Shown here: positions 40,626-49,947 of the stretch, piece after piece
Layout of the letters: each line of letters starts with the position of its first letter
How positions within the stretch are numbered: the first letter of the stretch is position 1
Assembly: GCF_035918155.1 (NCBI RefSeq)
Contig: NZ_CP109327.1
Location: forward strand, 7,068,001 to 7,132,000
Reading direction: 5' to 3'
Source of the DNA: Streptomyces sp. NBC_01591
GTDB taxonomy: Bacteria; Actinomycetota; Actinomycetes; Streptomycetales; Streptomycetaceae
Length of the DNA stretch: 64,000 nt
Made by a program: the position numbers and the translations under genes
Notes under the pieces: generated by a model
The model's input: the letters and a program-made list of their open reading frames with translations, nothing else
The model's database searches: none
What the model was told of the DNA's origin: nothing

Positions 40626-43600
40626 ATGGCCGACGACGAGGACTACGGCACAGGGCGCATCCGGATCGTCCTGGACGACACGGACGCCGTCGGAGAAGCC
40701 CGCGACCTCGGCATCCGGATCCAGCGAGCCCTGAACCGGGCGACCCGTGGCCTGGGTGCCGAGATCCGCCGCAATATCCAGCGAGGCCTGAACGCGGCGG
40801 CGGTCACGGTTCGTGTCGAGCCGGACCTCCGCGGCTTCAACCGCGCACTACAGGCCGAGATCCGGTCCCGCCTGGACGGGGTCCGAATCCCGATCACCCC
40901 GGACCTCCGCCGGTTCGACCGGACGCTGGTACGCGAGCTCCAGCACCTGGACGGCATCAGCATCCCGATCATTCCGGATCTCCGCAGATTTGATCGGGGG
41001 CTGGTAGGCGGGCTCCGGGAGCTTGAGGGCATTCGAATCCCGATCATCCCGGACCTGCGCCGCTTCGAACGGCTACTGCGTGCGGGGCTAAGGGACTTCG
41101 AAGGGGTCCGGGTTCCTGTCATCCCGGACATGCGGCGCTTCAACACGCTGGTGCGCCGCCATACCGCCCCGGACGTGAACGTCCGGGCGAACCCTGACGT
41201 CGACTCCTTCAAGAAGGCGCTCGCGAAGGTTGCCGCGGTCGCGGGAACCGTTGGCTCGATCGTGGCTAAGGCGCTGAAGTTCGGCGCGATCGGGACGGCC
41301 GCCGCTGCGGCGAGTTCCGGTGTGCTGTCGCTGGCCGCGTCTCTCGCGTCCATCGGCGGGATCGCCGCTGCTGCTCCGGCAGCGATCGGCGGCGTGGTCA
41401 TCGCCACCACGGCGCTGAAGTTGGCCCTCAACGGGGTCGGCGACGCGTTCGGTGCGGCACTGACCGGGGACTCCAAGAAGTTCGAGAAGGCGCTTGAGGA
41501 GCTTTCCCCCGTCGCTCAGAAGGTTGCCCGCGAGTTGCGGGCGCTGCGGCCGGCGTTCGACGGGTTGAAGAACTCGGTCCAAGATGCGTTCTTCAAGCCT
41601 CTGGTGGGGCAGGTCACCGGCCTGGCCAAGGTGCTGGGCGGGCCCCTCAAGGGGGCCCTGTCTTCGATCTCTGGACAGTTCGGGACGGCGGCCGGGCAGG
41701 TCGCGAAGTTCCTGCGGTCGGCTGACGGCGTCGCGGCGGTCAAGCAGACGCTGACCGGCACGACCGCCGCAACGAAGGGCCTGGCCGCAGCGATCAGCCC
41801 CGTCGCGCAGGGATTCGCCAGGCTGGCCGGCGAGATCTCGGCCGCCTTCGGGGCCAAGCTCGGCTCCACGATCGAGGGCATCGGCAAGAAGGTCGGCGCC
41901 TTCCTCAGTAACGCGGCGACCAGCGGGCAGGCACTCACCTGGGTCAGCGACGCCGTCGGGGTCCTCAAGACCCTCGGGGGCACCCTCCGAAACGTCGGCA
42001 GCATCCTTCACTCGGTCCTCGGCGCGGCGGCCCAGACTGGCGGCGGACTCCTCAACACGCTCCGCGACTTGACCGGGCAGGCCGCAAGCTTCCTGAAGAC
42101 GGCGTCGGGCAGCTCCGCGCTCCAGGGGCTGCTGTCCGGGCTCGCCGGCGTCGGGGCGCAGATCGGCCCCATTTTCACTGCGCTGGTCACGCAGGTAGGG
42201 GGCCTCGTCCCGGCCCTCCTGCCGGTGATCAGCTCCCTCGGCAAAGCCGTCGCGACGCTGCTGGAAGGGCTGGACCTGCGCGCCGTCGCCGAGGGGCTCG
42301 CCCCTGTCGCTGACGGGCTGCTGGAGGCGATCCGCCTCATCGCTCCCCAGCTGAAGCCGGTAGCTGAAGCGCTCGGCGGCCTCCTGGCTGCCGTTTCACC
42401 CCTTCTGCCCGTAGTTGGCCGCCTCGTCGCCCTGGTCGGCAAAGAACTGGCCTTCACCGTGAAGGCGCTGACGCCGGTGGTGAAGTTCCTGGTCGAGGTG
42501 CTGACCGCAGCCCTGAATCCGATCATCGACCTCGCCGAGGGCGGCTTCCGTATCCTCTCGGGCGCGGTCAAGGCGGCGTGGTCCGTGCTCGGCCCCTTCG
42601 TGACCTTGGTCGGCGGCGCGCTGGTGGCCGCGATGCAGAAGCTCAGCAAGAGCGGCATCATCACCGGCTTCTTCGACAAGCTGACCGCCGCGCTCCGCAC
42701 TCTGAAGCCGTTCTTCGATGCGGTCGCCCCGGCCGCGACCCGCCTCGCCCAGGACCTGAAGCGGCTCGGGCAAGACGTCCTCGCGCAGCTGCTGCCCGCC
42801 CTGGGCAGGCTGAAGCAGGAGATTGCCCCGGCGCTCGCCCCGCTGAAGGAGCTGGGCGGGGACGTCATGCGGCACGTCGCGAAGGGGGCCGCCATCGCAG
42901 GTCAGGCCTTTGCTCGGCTGCTGATCAGCGTCGGTCCGCTGGCCCGCGAGCTGCTGAAGACCATGAAGCCGGTCGCCCAGCTCGCGCTCGCGTTCTTCAA
43001 AATGCACGTCCTGGACGGCCTGCCACAGAAGATGGAGCTGCTCGTCGCCGCGCTGCGGAGCCTGGGCGGCGCGGTGCTGGACGTGATCGGTGACGTCCTG
43101 ACGTTCGTCGGCCGCGTCATTGGTGCGTTCCAGTGGCTGTATGACGTCCTGGTCGGGCACAGCATCATCCCGGACCTGATCAACGCCATCATCAGCTGGT
43201 TTGCTCAACTGCCCGGCCAGGTCCTCGGGATCGTCTCCGGATTCGTATCCGGCGCAGTCAGCTTCTTCGCCCAGCTACCGGCTCAGATCGGGGCATCCCT
43301 GTCTCAGCTCGGTGTCGCGCTCCAGACATCGATCACGGCAGGTCTGACGTCCGTCACCGTCACCCTCCAGACGTGGGCGGCCGGAGCCGTGGCGTGGTTT
43401 GCGTCGTTGCCTTCACGGATTTGGGCGGCCATGTCTTCCCTCGGTGGTCTGCTGGCCGGCCTGTTCTCCTCGGCGCTGAGTTCCGCCAGTGCAGCCGCGA
43501 GCTCCGGACTCGCCCTGCTCACGGGGATGTTCGGGGGGCTTCCCGCTCGGATCTGGACAGCCCTCTCCTCGCTGCCGGGGCGGCTGTCGGCGCTCTTCAG

Positions 43601-44186
43601 ATCGGCCGGTACGGCGGCGCTGGGCGCCGCCCGGACGGGCGGGTCCGCCGTCGTCGCGCTCTTCACCTCGTTGCCGGGGCGGATTTCCGGGGCCTTGGGG
43701 TCGCTCGGCTCGCGGCTCGCTGGTGTCTTCCGGTCCGCGCTCGGCTCCGCGCGCAGCGCCGCGAGTTCGCTGATCTCCAGCATCGTCGGGATGTTCTCCG
43801 GCCTCGGCGCAAAGATCGTCGCGTCGATCGGCGACATCGGCGGCCAGATCATGGGCAAGATCAAGGGCGGCCTGCCGTCAAGCGTCCGCTCCTTGCTGCA
43901 CTTTGCCAACGGTGGAATCGTCACCGGGCCCACTCCCGCACTGATCGGTGAGGCGGGGCCCGAGGTTGTCATCCCGCTCACCCGGCCAGCGCGTGCCCGG
44001 CAACTCGCGGAGCAGTCCGGCCTCGCGGACTTCCTCGCCGCGACCAGCGCCCAGCAGACGCAAGGGAGTACCGCTCGCCCCGGCGCGACCATCACGAATC
44101 ATTGGACGATCCACGAGGCGGGGGATGCCCACATGACAGCCCGGCGCGTACTCAACCGGATGACGCTCGCCGCAGGGGTGATGTGA
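40626..44186 (+). CDS. Tape measure protein
   Basis: 1,186 residues from ATG 40626. The N-terminus (residues ~63-173) carries four to five repeats of about 25 residues, PDLRRFDRxLxxxLxxLEGIRIPII. Then Ala/Gly-rich hydrophobic stretches and a long helical body with many AQLPGQV / SLPSRIWAAMSSL repeats. The C-terminus has GEAGPEVVIPLTRPARARQLAEQSGL. It sets tail length and is ejected with DNA. At ~1.5 A per residue the tail would be roughly 170-180 nm, an estimate from the family rule. Confidence 0.92.
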   Translation: MADDEDYGTGRIRIVLDDTDAVGEARDLGIRIQRALNRATRGLGAEIRRNIQRGLNAAAVTVRVEPDLRGFNRALQAEIRSRLDGVRIPITPDLRRFDRTLVRELQHLDGISIPIIPDLRRFDRGLVGGLRELEGIRIPIIPDLRRFERLLRAGLRDFEGVRVPVIPDMRRFNTLVRRHTAPDVNVRANPDVDSFKKALAKVAAVAGTVGSIVAKALKFGAIGTAAAAASSGVLSLAASLASIGGIAAAAPAAIGGVVIATTALKLALNGVGDAFGAALTGDSKKFEKALEELSPVAQKVARELRALRPAFDGLKNSVQDAFFKPLVGQVTGLAKVLGGPLKGALSSISGQFGTAAGQVAKFLRSADGVAAVKQTLTGTTAATKGLAAAISPVAQGFARLAGEISAAFGAKLGSTIEGIGKKVGAFLSNAATSGQALTWVSDAVGVLKTLGGTLRNVGSILHSVLGAAAQTGGGLLNTLRDLTGQAASFLKTASGSSALQGLLSGLAGVGAQIGPIFTALVTQVGGLVPALLPVISSLGKAVATLLEGLDLRAVAEGLAPVADGLLEAIRLIAPQLKPVAEALGGLLAAVSPLLPVVGRLVALVGKELAFTVKALTPVVKFLVEVLTAALNPIIDLAEGGFRILSGAVKAAWSVLGPFVTLVGGALVAAMQKLSKSGIITGFFDKLTAALRTLKPFFDAVAPAATRLAQDLKRLGQDVLAQLLPALGRLKQEIAPALAPLKELGGDVMRHVAKGAAIAGQAFARLLISVGPLARELLKTMKPVAQLALAFFKMHVLDGLPQKMELLVAALRSLGGAVLDVIGDVLTFVGRVIGAFQWLYDVLVGHSIIPDLINAIISWFAQLPGQVLGIVSGFVSGAVSFFAQLPAQIGASLSQLGVALQTSITAGLTSVTVTLQTWAAGAVAWFASLPSRIWAAMSSLGGLLAGLFSSALSSASAAASSGLALLTGMFGGLPARIWTALSSLPGRLSALFRSAGTAALGAARTGGSAVVALFTSLPGRISGALGSLGSRLAGVFRSALGSARSAASSLISSIVGMFSGLGAKIVASIGDIGGQIMGKIKGGLPSSVRSLLHFANGGIVTGPTPALIGEAGPEVVIPLTRPARARQLAEQSGLADFLAATSAQQTQGSTARPGATITNHWTIHEAGDAHMTARRVLNRMTLAAGVM

Positions 44187-44187
44187 G

Positions 44188-45621
44188 GTGTACACCGACT
44201 ACATGGCCTTGGGCGGCATCGAGCTCTTCAACTCGGCGCGCCTGCAGGCGTACCTCGCATCGGTCGGGTCACCGCTCGACAGCGCCGGATCCTGCGGGTG
44301 CCCCAGCTTTGACGCCGAGCATGTTGGTGATGAGCCGTACACGACGCCGTGGGAGGACGAGGCCCCGTGGTGGGATCCGGACGTTCCCGAGTCCGCTGAT
44401 TTCGCCGGCCTGCTCGTACTGTCCGTGGACGGGATGGACGATCACCCGGTCACGAGGTCGGTCACCGGGTCCGTCACCGGGGGTGCCGCGATCGGTAAGC
44501 CGCGCGTCCAGCCGCGGACCATCACCGTGACCGGGGTCCTTCTCGGGGCTACGTGCTGCGGGGTCGATTACGGGCTGCGGTGGCTGTCGCAGGCCTTGGC
44601 CGGGTGCACGGACGGGTGCGGCGGGGACTGCTTGACCGTGTACAACTGCTGCCCGACGTCGGACGAAGACCCCGACGATTTCACGGCACGCCACCGCCGG
44701 ACGCTGCGCCGCGTCGCCCTCACCGACGGGCCGCGAGTCATCGGCCGTGCCGGCGACGGCTGCACCGGCTCCGGGGCGTGCCAGACCGGGGCCGACCTCC
44801 TCACGGTTGAACTGGTTCTGACCGCCGGGACGCCGTGGCTGTGGGCGGACCCGGTCCCAGTCATCATCGCCCCGGTCCCCGGGGACGACGGGGAGTGCGT
44901 CACCTGGTGCATCCACCGCGGCCCGGAAGGGCCGCCCCCGCCCGTCTGTATCGAGACCGGCGACACCCAGTGCGGTCCGAGGACGGTGACGGTGCAGCTC
45001 ACGGACGCCCCGGGGTGTGAGGTGGAGTGGCCGGAGGTCGAGCCGGTCCCGGACCCGTGCGATGCGACGTGCCGTCTCGCCGCGTGCCCGGACCCCGAAT
45101 CCCTGTGCGCCGACTCGACGTGCCGCACTCCCACGCCGCCGCAACTCCCGCCGCCCACCACGTGCTTCAGACACGCCTTGGCGGTCAACACGGAGACGTA
45201 CGAGATCGATCTCAGCTCCTGGCCGCGCTGGTTCGGAGCGGTGCCGGTGATCGAGGTCAGCGCCGGGAGTAGCGACCTGCGGCGCGTCACCGTGACCTTG
45301 TACGAACGCACCCTGGAACACGAGGGGCTGAGCTGCGGTGAGCTCGTGGAGCTGGAGCGCTGCAACCCCCACAGCACCTACGAGATCGGGTTCGTGGCGG
45401 CCGGCGGGACGATGACGCTGGATGGGCAGGTCGGCCGGGCGAGCGTTGAATGCTTCGGCCGGTGCGAGTCCACGACGGACGCGTACGGGCGCGACGGCGG
45501 CCCCCTCGCCTTCCCCTTGTTGACCTGCGATCGGTACTGCCTGGAAATCGCGGCCGATGCCATTTTCCCGCCGGCCCCGGACGCATCGGTGACGGTGTCG
45601 CTGTCCGGCCGAGAGTACTGA
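44188..45621 (+). CDS. Distal tail-type minor tail protein
   Basis: 477 residues from GTG 44188, one base after the tape measure stop. YTDYMALGGIELFNSARLQAYL and RVQPRTITVTGVLLGATCCGVDYGLRWLSQAL are typical of actinophage distal tail proteins. About 28 cysteines, densest near 300-340 (CDATCRLAACPDPESLCADSTC). Confidence 0.8.
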   Translation: MYTDYMALGGIELFNSARLQAYLASVGSPLDSAGSCGCPSFDAEHVGDEPYTTPWEDEAPWWDPDVPESADFAGLLVLSVDGMDDHPVTRSVTGSVTGGAAIGKPRVQPRTITVTGVLLGATCCGVDYGLRWLSQALAGCTDGCGGDCLTVYNCCPTSDEDPDDFTARHRRTLRRVALTDGPRVIGRAGDGCTGSGACQTGADLLTVELVLTAGTPWLWADPVPVIIAPVPGDDGECVTWCIHRGPEGPPPPVCIETGDTQCGPRTVTVQLTDAPGCEVEWPEVEPVPDPCDATCRLAACPDPESLCADSTCRTPTPPQLPPPTTCFRHALAVNTETYEIDLSSWPRWFGAVPVIEVSAGSSDLRRVTVTLYERTLEHEGLSCGELVELERCNPHSTYEIGFVAAGGTMTLDGQVGRASVECFGRCESTTDAYGRDGGPLAFPLLTCDRYCLEIAADAIFPPAPDASVTVSLSGREY

Positions 45622-45631
45622 GGAGGAGCCC

Positions 45632-46642
45632 ATGGCTGGTTGCGCGTCACACACAGCGCAGATCACCGACCGCGACGGCTCGATAGTCGCGGGGACCGAC
45701 ATCCTGCTGTCCGTGGAGTGGTCCCGAGTCCTGGATGACATCTCGGAAGCGCAGGTCGTCGTCGCGCCGGATGCGGAGTGCTGCGCTGCGCTGTCCCGTG
45801 TCCGGACCTGGCGGCACAAGCTGGCGATCTACAGGGGCACCGTGCCGGTGTGGGAGGGCCCGATCAGCAGCAGCGTGGAGTGGACCGTCGACGGCGCGGT
45901 GATCAGCGCCGTCGACATCCTCGGCTGGCTGGATCGCCGGTCCCCGCACACCACCCAGGAGTTCGTGGACCACGAGCTGGCCGAGGTCGCACAGTGGCTG
46001 GTCGACGACGGCTTCGCACCGCACGACCCTGGGCACGCGGTGACGATCGTGGCTCCGTCCCGTATCCGTGGCCGCCGCTCCTACCAGGCCGACGTCGGCC
46101 AGACCGGGGACCACCTTCGCGACCTGGCCGCCACTGGCATCGACTTCACCGCGTTGGGGTCGCGGATTCTGATCCTGCCCGAGGACCACTCCGCGCGCCT
46201 CGCGTCGCTGAGCGATGCGGACTTCGCCGACGAGCTGGTGGTCGTCGAGGACGGGCTGGCACTCGCGACCCGGTGGGTGGTCCACGGCAAGGACGGGGTG
46301 AAGGGCGTTGCGGGTGGCGTCCATCCGTACTACGGGCTGATCGAGCGGGTCGTGGAGGAGACCTCGATCCTGGACGACGCCTCGGCGGAGGCCGCGGCCC
46401 GGAGCCGGCTCGCCGCGTCGTGCCCGGCCCCGGTGTTCCTCGACTCCCAGGAGGCGACGCTGTCCCCGGATGCGGGCCTGGACGTGCCCGCCCTGGTGCC
46501 GGGGTGGTGCGTGGATGTGACGACGACGCAGACCTGCCGGACGATCTCCCAGGCCCTGAAGATTGCCACGGTCAAGGTCAAGGAAGACTCCGACTCGGAG
46601 ACCATCTCGCTCCAGCTCACGCCGGCCGGGGTGGGTGGCTGA
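45632..46642 (+). CDS. Tail tip/hub protein
   Basis: 336 residues from ATG 45632, GAGGAG upstream. SVEWSRVLDDISEAQVVVAP, TWRHKLAIYRGTVPVWEGPI and SAVDILGWLDRR form the N-terminal hub-like domain common in Streptomyces phages. The rest contributes to the baseplate. A role in anchoring fibres is inferred. Confidence 0.75.
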   Translation: MAGCASHTAQITDRDGSIVAGTDILLSVEWSRVLDDISEAQVVVAPDAECCAALSRVRTWRHKLAIYRGTVPVWEGPISSSVEWTVDGAVISAVDILGWLDRRSPHTTQEFVDHELAEVAQWLVDDGFAPHDPGHAVTIVAPSRIRGRRSYQADVGQTGDHLRDLAATGIDFTALGSRILILPEDHSARLASLSDADFADELVVVEDGLALATRWVVHGKDGVKGVAGGVHPYYGLIERVVEETSILDDASAEAAARSRLAASCPAPVFLDSQEATLSPDAGLDVPALVPGWCVDVTTTQTCRTISQALKIATVKVKEDSDSETISLQLTPAGVGG

Positions 46643-47091
46643 TGGCGCTGCGCGGATCGGCCGCCAGGCGGTCACCCGACAACCCGCTCGGGGGTGTGCT
46701 CCGCGACCTCGACCGGCGCACAAGGTCAATCGAGCACCAGCCGAAATCGGCCCCGGTGCAGGGTCCGCCGGGGCCACCGGGCGAACCCGGCCCGGAGGGC
46801 CCGCCGGGGCCGGCCCCGGCCGCCGCAGTGGTCGTGACCGACGAGGATGGCCGCGCTACTTGGACGCTGTCGCCCGCGCTGCCCGCGCCTCCGGTCGTCG
46901 GTGCGGTCGCCGTCGCCCTGGGGTGGGATGACGGGCCGCTGACTGTCACTGCCGAGGAAGTTACCGGGGCGGCGGTGACGGTACGGGTGTGGAGGACCCG
47001 GCCCGTGCTCGGCCTGGGCCTGCTCCCCGCAGTACCGGCGCCCGGGGTATCGGTCCACCTCACCGCAACTGAGCACCCAACTTCCGCCTGA
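46642..47091 (+). CDS. Collagen-like tail protein
   Basis: 149 residues; ATG overlaps the hub stop. A short Gly-X-Y run (GPPGPPGEPGPEGPPGPAP, residues ~42-60) is flanked by a charged N-terminus and a beta-rich C-terminus (GRATWTLSPALPAPPVVGAVAVAL). Collagen-like trimers are common in phage fibres. Confidence 0.75.
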   Translation: MALRGSAARRSPDNPLGGVLRDLDRRTRSIEHQPKSAPVQGPPGPPGEPGPEGPPGPAPAAAVVVTDEDGRATWTLSPALPAPPVVGAVAVALGWDDGPLTVTAEEVTGAAVTVRVWRTRPVLGLGLLPAVPAPGVSVHLTATEHPTSA

Positions 47092-47112
47092 ATCAGTAGA
47101 ATTGAGGCAGAA

Positions 47113-47141
47113 CCCCCGCGACGGGCGCAACCGTCCGGGGG
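47113..47141 (+). terminator. Hairpin between tail operon and HNH gene
   Basis: CCCCCGcGACGG / CCGTCCGGGGG with one bulge and a six-base loop, 22 bases after the stop at 47091. Confidence 0.4.
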
Positions 47142-47170
47142 CGTGGACGAACCTTAGTGAGAGGTCCGAC

Positions 47171-48244
47171 GTGACTCAGGATAGGTGCAGCGTAGAAAGC
47201 TGCGACAAGCCCTCCGCCGTACGAGGCTGGTGCCACATGCACTACGCCCGCTGGCAGCGCCACGGCGACACCGCCACAACATACCGTCCCCGCGCCGAGG
47301 GCTCGTGCTCGATCGAGGGGTGCGACAACCCTCAGAAGGCGCGCGGATGGTGCGACATCCATTGGAAGCGTTGGCGCAAGCACGGCGACCCCGTGCTCAA
47401 GCCCGCAGCCCGGGTCGTTCCCGCAGAGTGCTCGAACGACGGCTGCGAACGAGTCGTGAAGGCGGCGGGATTGTGCGGGGCCTGCTACGCCCGGCAGCGG
47501 CGAGCGGCTAACCCCGCTGCCCCGCCACAGAAACGCTCCTGCGACATCTGCGGCACCGACATGGCCAACCGGCGCAAAGACGCCCGACTCTGTTCTCGGG
47601 AGTGCAGGAACGCCGCCCGCTACCGGATCGAGAGGCCCGCAACACGGCAGTGCACCGTTATTGAGGACGGAACACGGTGCCCCAGTCCCGCGACGCACCG
47701 ACTGAAAACTGACGCCTGGTGCAAGAAGCATCACACCCGCTACGAACGGCACGGTGACCCCCTCGCCGTGCTCGCCGAGCAGCGGCCGAACGGCGAGGTA
47801 CAAGAGCACCTCCACCAAGCCGCGAACGCCAGGACCGATGACTGCATCTTGCTTCCCAGCTCGGCCAGCGGCCGCCTGTCGGTGACCTACCAGGGAAAGC
47901 CAATGACGGCGGCCCGCGCAGTGTGGACGATTACGCATGCCGCGCCCGGCAGCCGACACGTCCTGCACACCTGCCACCGCGGCGACGACGGGTGTATCAA
48001 CATCCGGCACCTGTACCTCGGTGACCATGAACGGAACATGCTCGACATGGTCGAGGCTGGGCGCAGCAGCCGTGGCGAGAATAGTGCGCGGTCCGTGTTG
48101 ACCGAGGCGAATGTTCGCGAGATTCGACGAAGGTACCGCGCTGGCGAGGCGACGCAACAGGCGCTGTCAGCTGAATTTGGAGTGCACCCTTCAACCATCA
48201 GTAACGTGGTGACGGGCAGGAATTGGGGATGGCTTGGCGGCTGA
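47171..48244 (+). CDS. HNH homing endonuclease with zinc knuckles
   Basis: 357 residues from GTG 47171 (GAGG upstream). Several C-x4-C-x7-C-x2-H/C zinc knuckles (CSVESCDKPSAVRGWCHMH, CSIEGCDNPQKARGWCDIH and later versions) are followed by an HNH domain (HVLHTCHRGDDGCINIRHLYLGDHERNMLDM) and a C-terminal HTH (QQALSAEFGVHPSTISNVVTG). Free-standing: flanking genes are intact and no intron is seen. It sits between the collagen-like gene and late element 5. Confidence 0.85.
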   Translation: MTQDRCSVESCDKPSAVRGWCHMHYARWQRHGDTATTYRPRAEGSCSIEGCDNPQKARGWCDIHWKRWRKHGDPVLKPAARVVPAECSNDGCERVVKAAGLCGACYARQRRAANPAAPPQKRSCDICGTDMANRRKDARLCSRECRNAARYRIERPATRQCTVIEDGTRCPSPATHRLKTDAWCKKHHTRYERHGDPLAVLAEQRPNGEVQEHLHQAANARTDDCILLPSSASGRLSVTYQGKPMTAARAVWTITHAAPGSRHVLHTCHRGDDGCINIRHLYLGDHERNMLDMVEAGRSSRGENSARSVLTEANVREIRRRYRAGEATQQALSAEFGVHPSTISNVVTGRNWGWLGG

Positions 48245-48254
48245 GTGCCGCAGG

Positions 48255-48297
48255 TACGCTTTCCGTAGTCGCTGGTTTTGGGCCGGGCTCGCTTCAA
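48255..48297 (+). promoter_or_regulatory. Late promoter/leader element 5 (tail tip)
   Basis: TACGCT (48255-48260) as -10, core GCTGGTTTTGGGCCGGG from 48271, followed by a stem GGGCTCGC (48285-48292) / GGGTGAGTCC (48305-48314) that would hold the ATG in its loop. The leader lies across the end of the HNH insertion. Confidence 0.75.
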
Positions 48298-49035
48298 ATG
48301 GATGGGGTGAGTCCGGTCGCGAATATCTGCGCCTGCGGTGAGTACTTCAATGTTGACGAAACCGGAGAACTCTGCCTTAACCCGGGCACGATGGGACTCA
48401 GGAAGACCATCGTGCACAAGACGCCGGGCACGTTCCAGTTCCGTAAGGCGGACTATCCGTGGCTGGCGCGGATCCGCGTCCGGGTGCAGGCGGGCGGCGG
48501 CGGTTCGGCCGGTGCCGCAGCAGCGGCCAAGCAACTGGTCGCGCGGAACGGGGCGTCCGGCGGCGGTTACGGCGAGTCCGTGATCGAGGTCGGGGCACTG
48601 GGCGACATCGAGACGATCGTGGTCGGGGCAGGCGGCACGGGCGGGACCGGCAACAACCCGGGTAGTGCGGGCGGGGCCAGCTCGTTCGGTGGGGTGGTTA
48701 CTGCGGCCGGTGGGAATCCCGGTACGGACGGGATGGACTCCGGGACGAGCAACACCGTTTCTAACGGGGTTGCCGCGCCTTCCGGCGGGTCGGGGCAGAT
48801 GACGGACGGTGGGGGTGCGGGGGAGGGGGCTCTCCGCATGGCGATGCGCGGGATGTCTGGCCGGGGCGGGGACTCCCGTATGGGGCACGGCGGTTACGGG
48901 CGCACAACGTCGGGTCCGGGCAGCGCGGGGCGGGGCTACGGCGGCGGCGCCGGCGGCGCGTTCAGTGCGGACGGTAAGTCGTACGACGGTGCGGACGGGG
49001 CGGTTGGGGCCGTGGTCGTGGAGCTGTACGGGTAG
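48298..49035 (+). CDS. Glycine-rich tail tip protein
   Basis: 245 residues from ATG 48298; GTG 48307 is an alternative. ICACGEYFNVDETGELCLNPGTMG, then a PWLARIRVRVQAGGGGSAGAAA domain and long Gly-rich loops (GAGGTGGTGNNPGSAGGASS, GYGGGAGG) ending VGAVVVELYG. Gly-rich phage proteins of this type form adhesin tips or fibre caps. Confidence 0.75.
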   Translation: MDGVSPVANICACGEYFNVDETGELCLNPGTMGLRKTIVHKTPGTFQFRKADYPWLARIRVRVQAGGGGSAGAAAAAKQLVARNGASGGGYGESVIEVGALGDIETIVVGAGGTGGTGNNPGSAGGASSFGGVVTAAGGNPGTDGMDSGTSNTVSNGVAAPSGGSGQMTDGGGAGEGALRMAMRGMSGRGGDSRMGHGGYGRTTSGPGSAGRGYGGGAGGAFSADGKSYDGADGAVGAVVVELYG

Positions 49036-49043
49036 TTGCTGGG

Positions 49044-49102
49044 TACGCTGGGCGTGCCGCTGGTTTTGGGCCGGGCCACCTCATCAGGGATGGAGTGGGC
49101 CT
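49044..49102 (+). promoter_or_regulatory. Late promoter/leader element 6 (fibre)
   Basis: TACGCT (49044-49049) as -10, core GCTGGTTTTGGGCCGGG from 49059, then an imperfect hairpin (49074-49101) with GGAG in its 3' arm. Core to GTG is 44 bases. Confidence 0.8.
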
Positions 49103-49936
49103 GTGGCTCGATGTGGATGCGGCAACGACCGGTGCGCCTGCGTGATCGTGGGCGGTGACGGGATCACCGTCGACGGTGCGGGCAACCCGGCGAATCCGCT
49201 CGTGATCACCGCGAAGCCCGCCCCGCTGGTTGTTGCGGACGGCGATTGCATCACCTTGTCCGGGAACGGTACGGCCGGAGCCCCGCTCAGCGCGGCGCCG
49301 CGCCTCGACCCCAACCCGGCCAATCTGCTGGCCTGCGGGCCGGACGGCCTGGTCGTGACCGGCGGGACGGGCGGCACCGTGGCCACCGCGTGCGGGCTGA
49401 CCGGCGACGGATCGACCGGTGCGCCGCTCGCGGCTGCGGTCGCCCAGTGGACGGCCGCGTGCGACCTGGACACTGAAGGCGGGCAGGTCTACTGCGACAG
49501 TGCCGGCCAGCTCCGCGCCGACCCGCCGCCCAAGTTCGCGTTCTACACGGACAACGCCAGCCAGACCTTCCCCGCGACCGAGGTTCCGGCGGGGAGCGAT
49601 GTGCCGATCATCCGGCCGACGTTGACGATCCTGAACCCGGACGGCTGCCGGGAGGCTCACGTCCTCGTGAACGTCGACCTCGACATGGACTTCAACCTGC
49701 CGGCGAACTCCGGCGCGGGGTGCGGTATCGGACCGGATGACATGCAGTACGTCGTGAACCGTGGGAGCACTGCCGGGACTTCCGTGCACAACCAGGTGTC
49801 GAAGACGTGGCACCGCGTCATCCCGGCCGGGGGGACGCTCGTCGAGCCGATGCAGATCACCGGGCTACGCGGGTCCGGCGGGGCGACGTACACCCGGATC
49901 CAGTGGGGCATCAACGCATTCGTATGGGTCGTCTGA
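49103..49936 (+). CDS. Tail fibre/receptor-binding protein
   Basis: 277 residues from GTG 49103 (MARCGCGNDRCACVIVGGDG). Repeating GDGITVDGAGNPANPLVI / DCITLSGNGTAGAPLSA / ACGLTGDGSTGAPLAAAV units form a beta-helix-like stalk. The C-terminal ~110 residues may be the host-binding head. Confidence 0.7.
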   Translation: MARCGCGNDRCACVIVGGDGITVDGAGNPANPLVITAKPAPLVVADGDCITLSGNGTAGAPLSAAPRLDPNPANLLACGPDGLVVTGGTGGTVATACGLTGDGSTGAPLAAAVAQWTAACDLDTEGGQVYCDSAGQLRADPPPKFAFYTDNASQTFPATEVPAGSDVPIIRPTLTILNPDGCREAHVLVNVDLDMDFNLPANSGAGCGIGPDDMQYVVNRGSTAGTSVHNQVSKTWHRVIPAGGTLVEPMQITGLRGSGGATYTRIQWGINAFVWVV

Positions 49937-49947
49937 GGAGACGCGAG

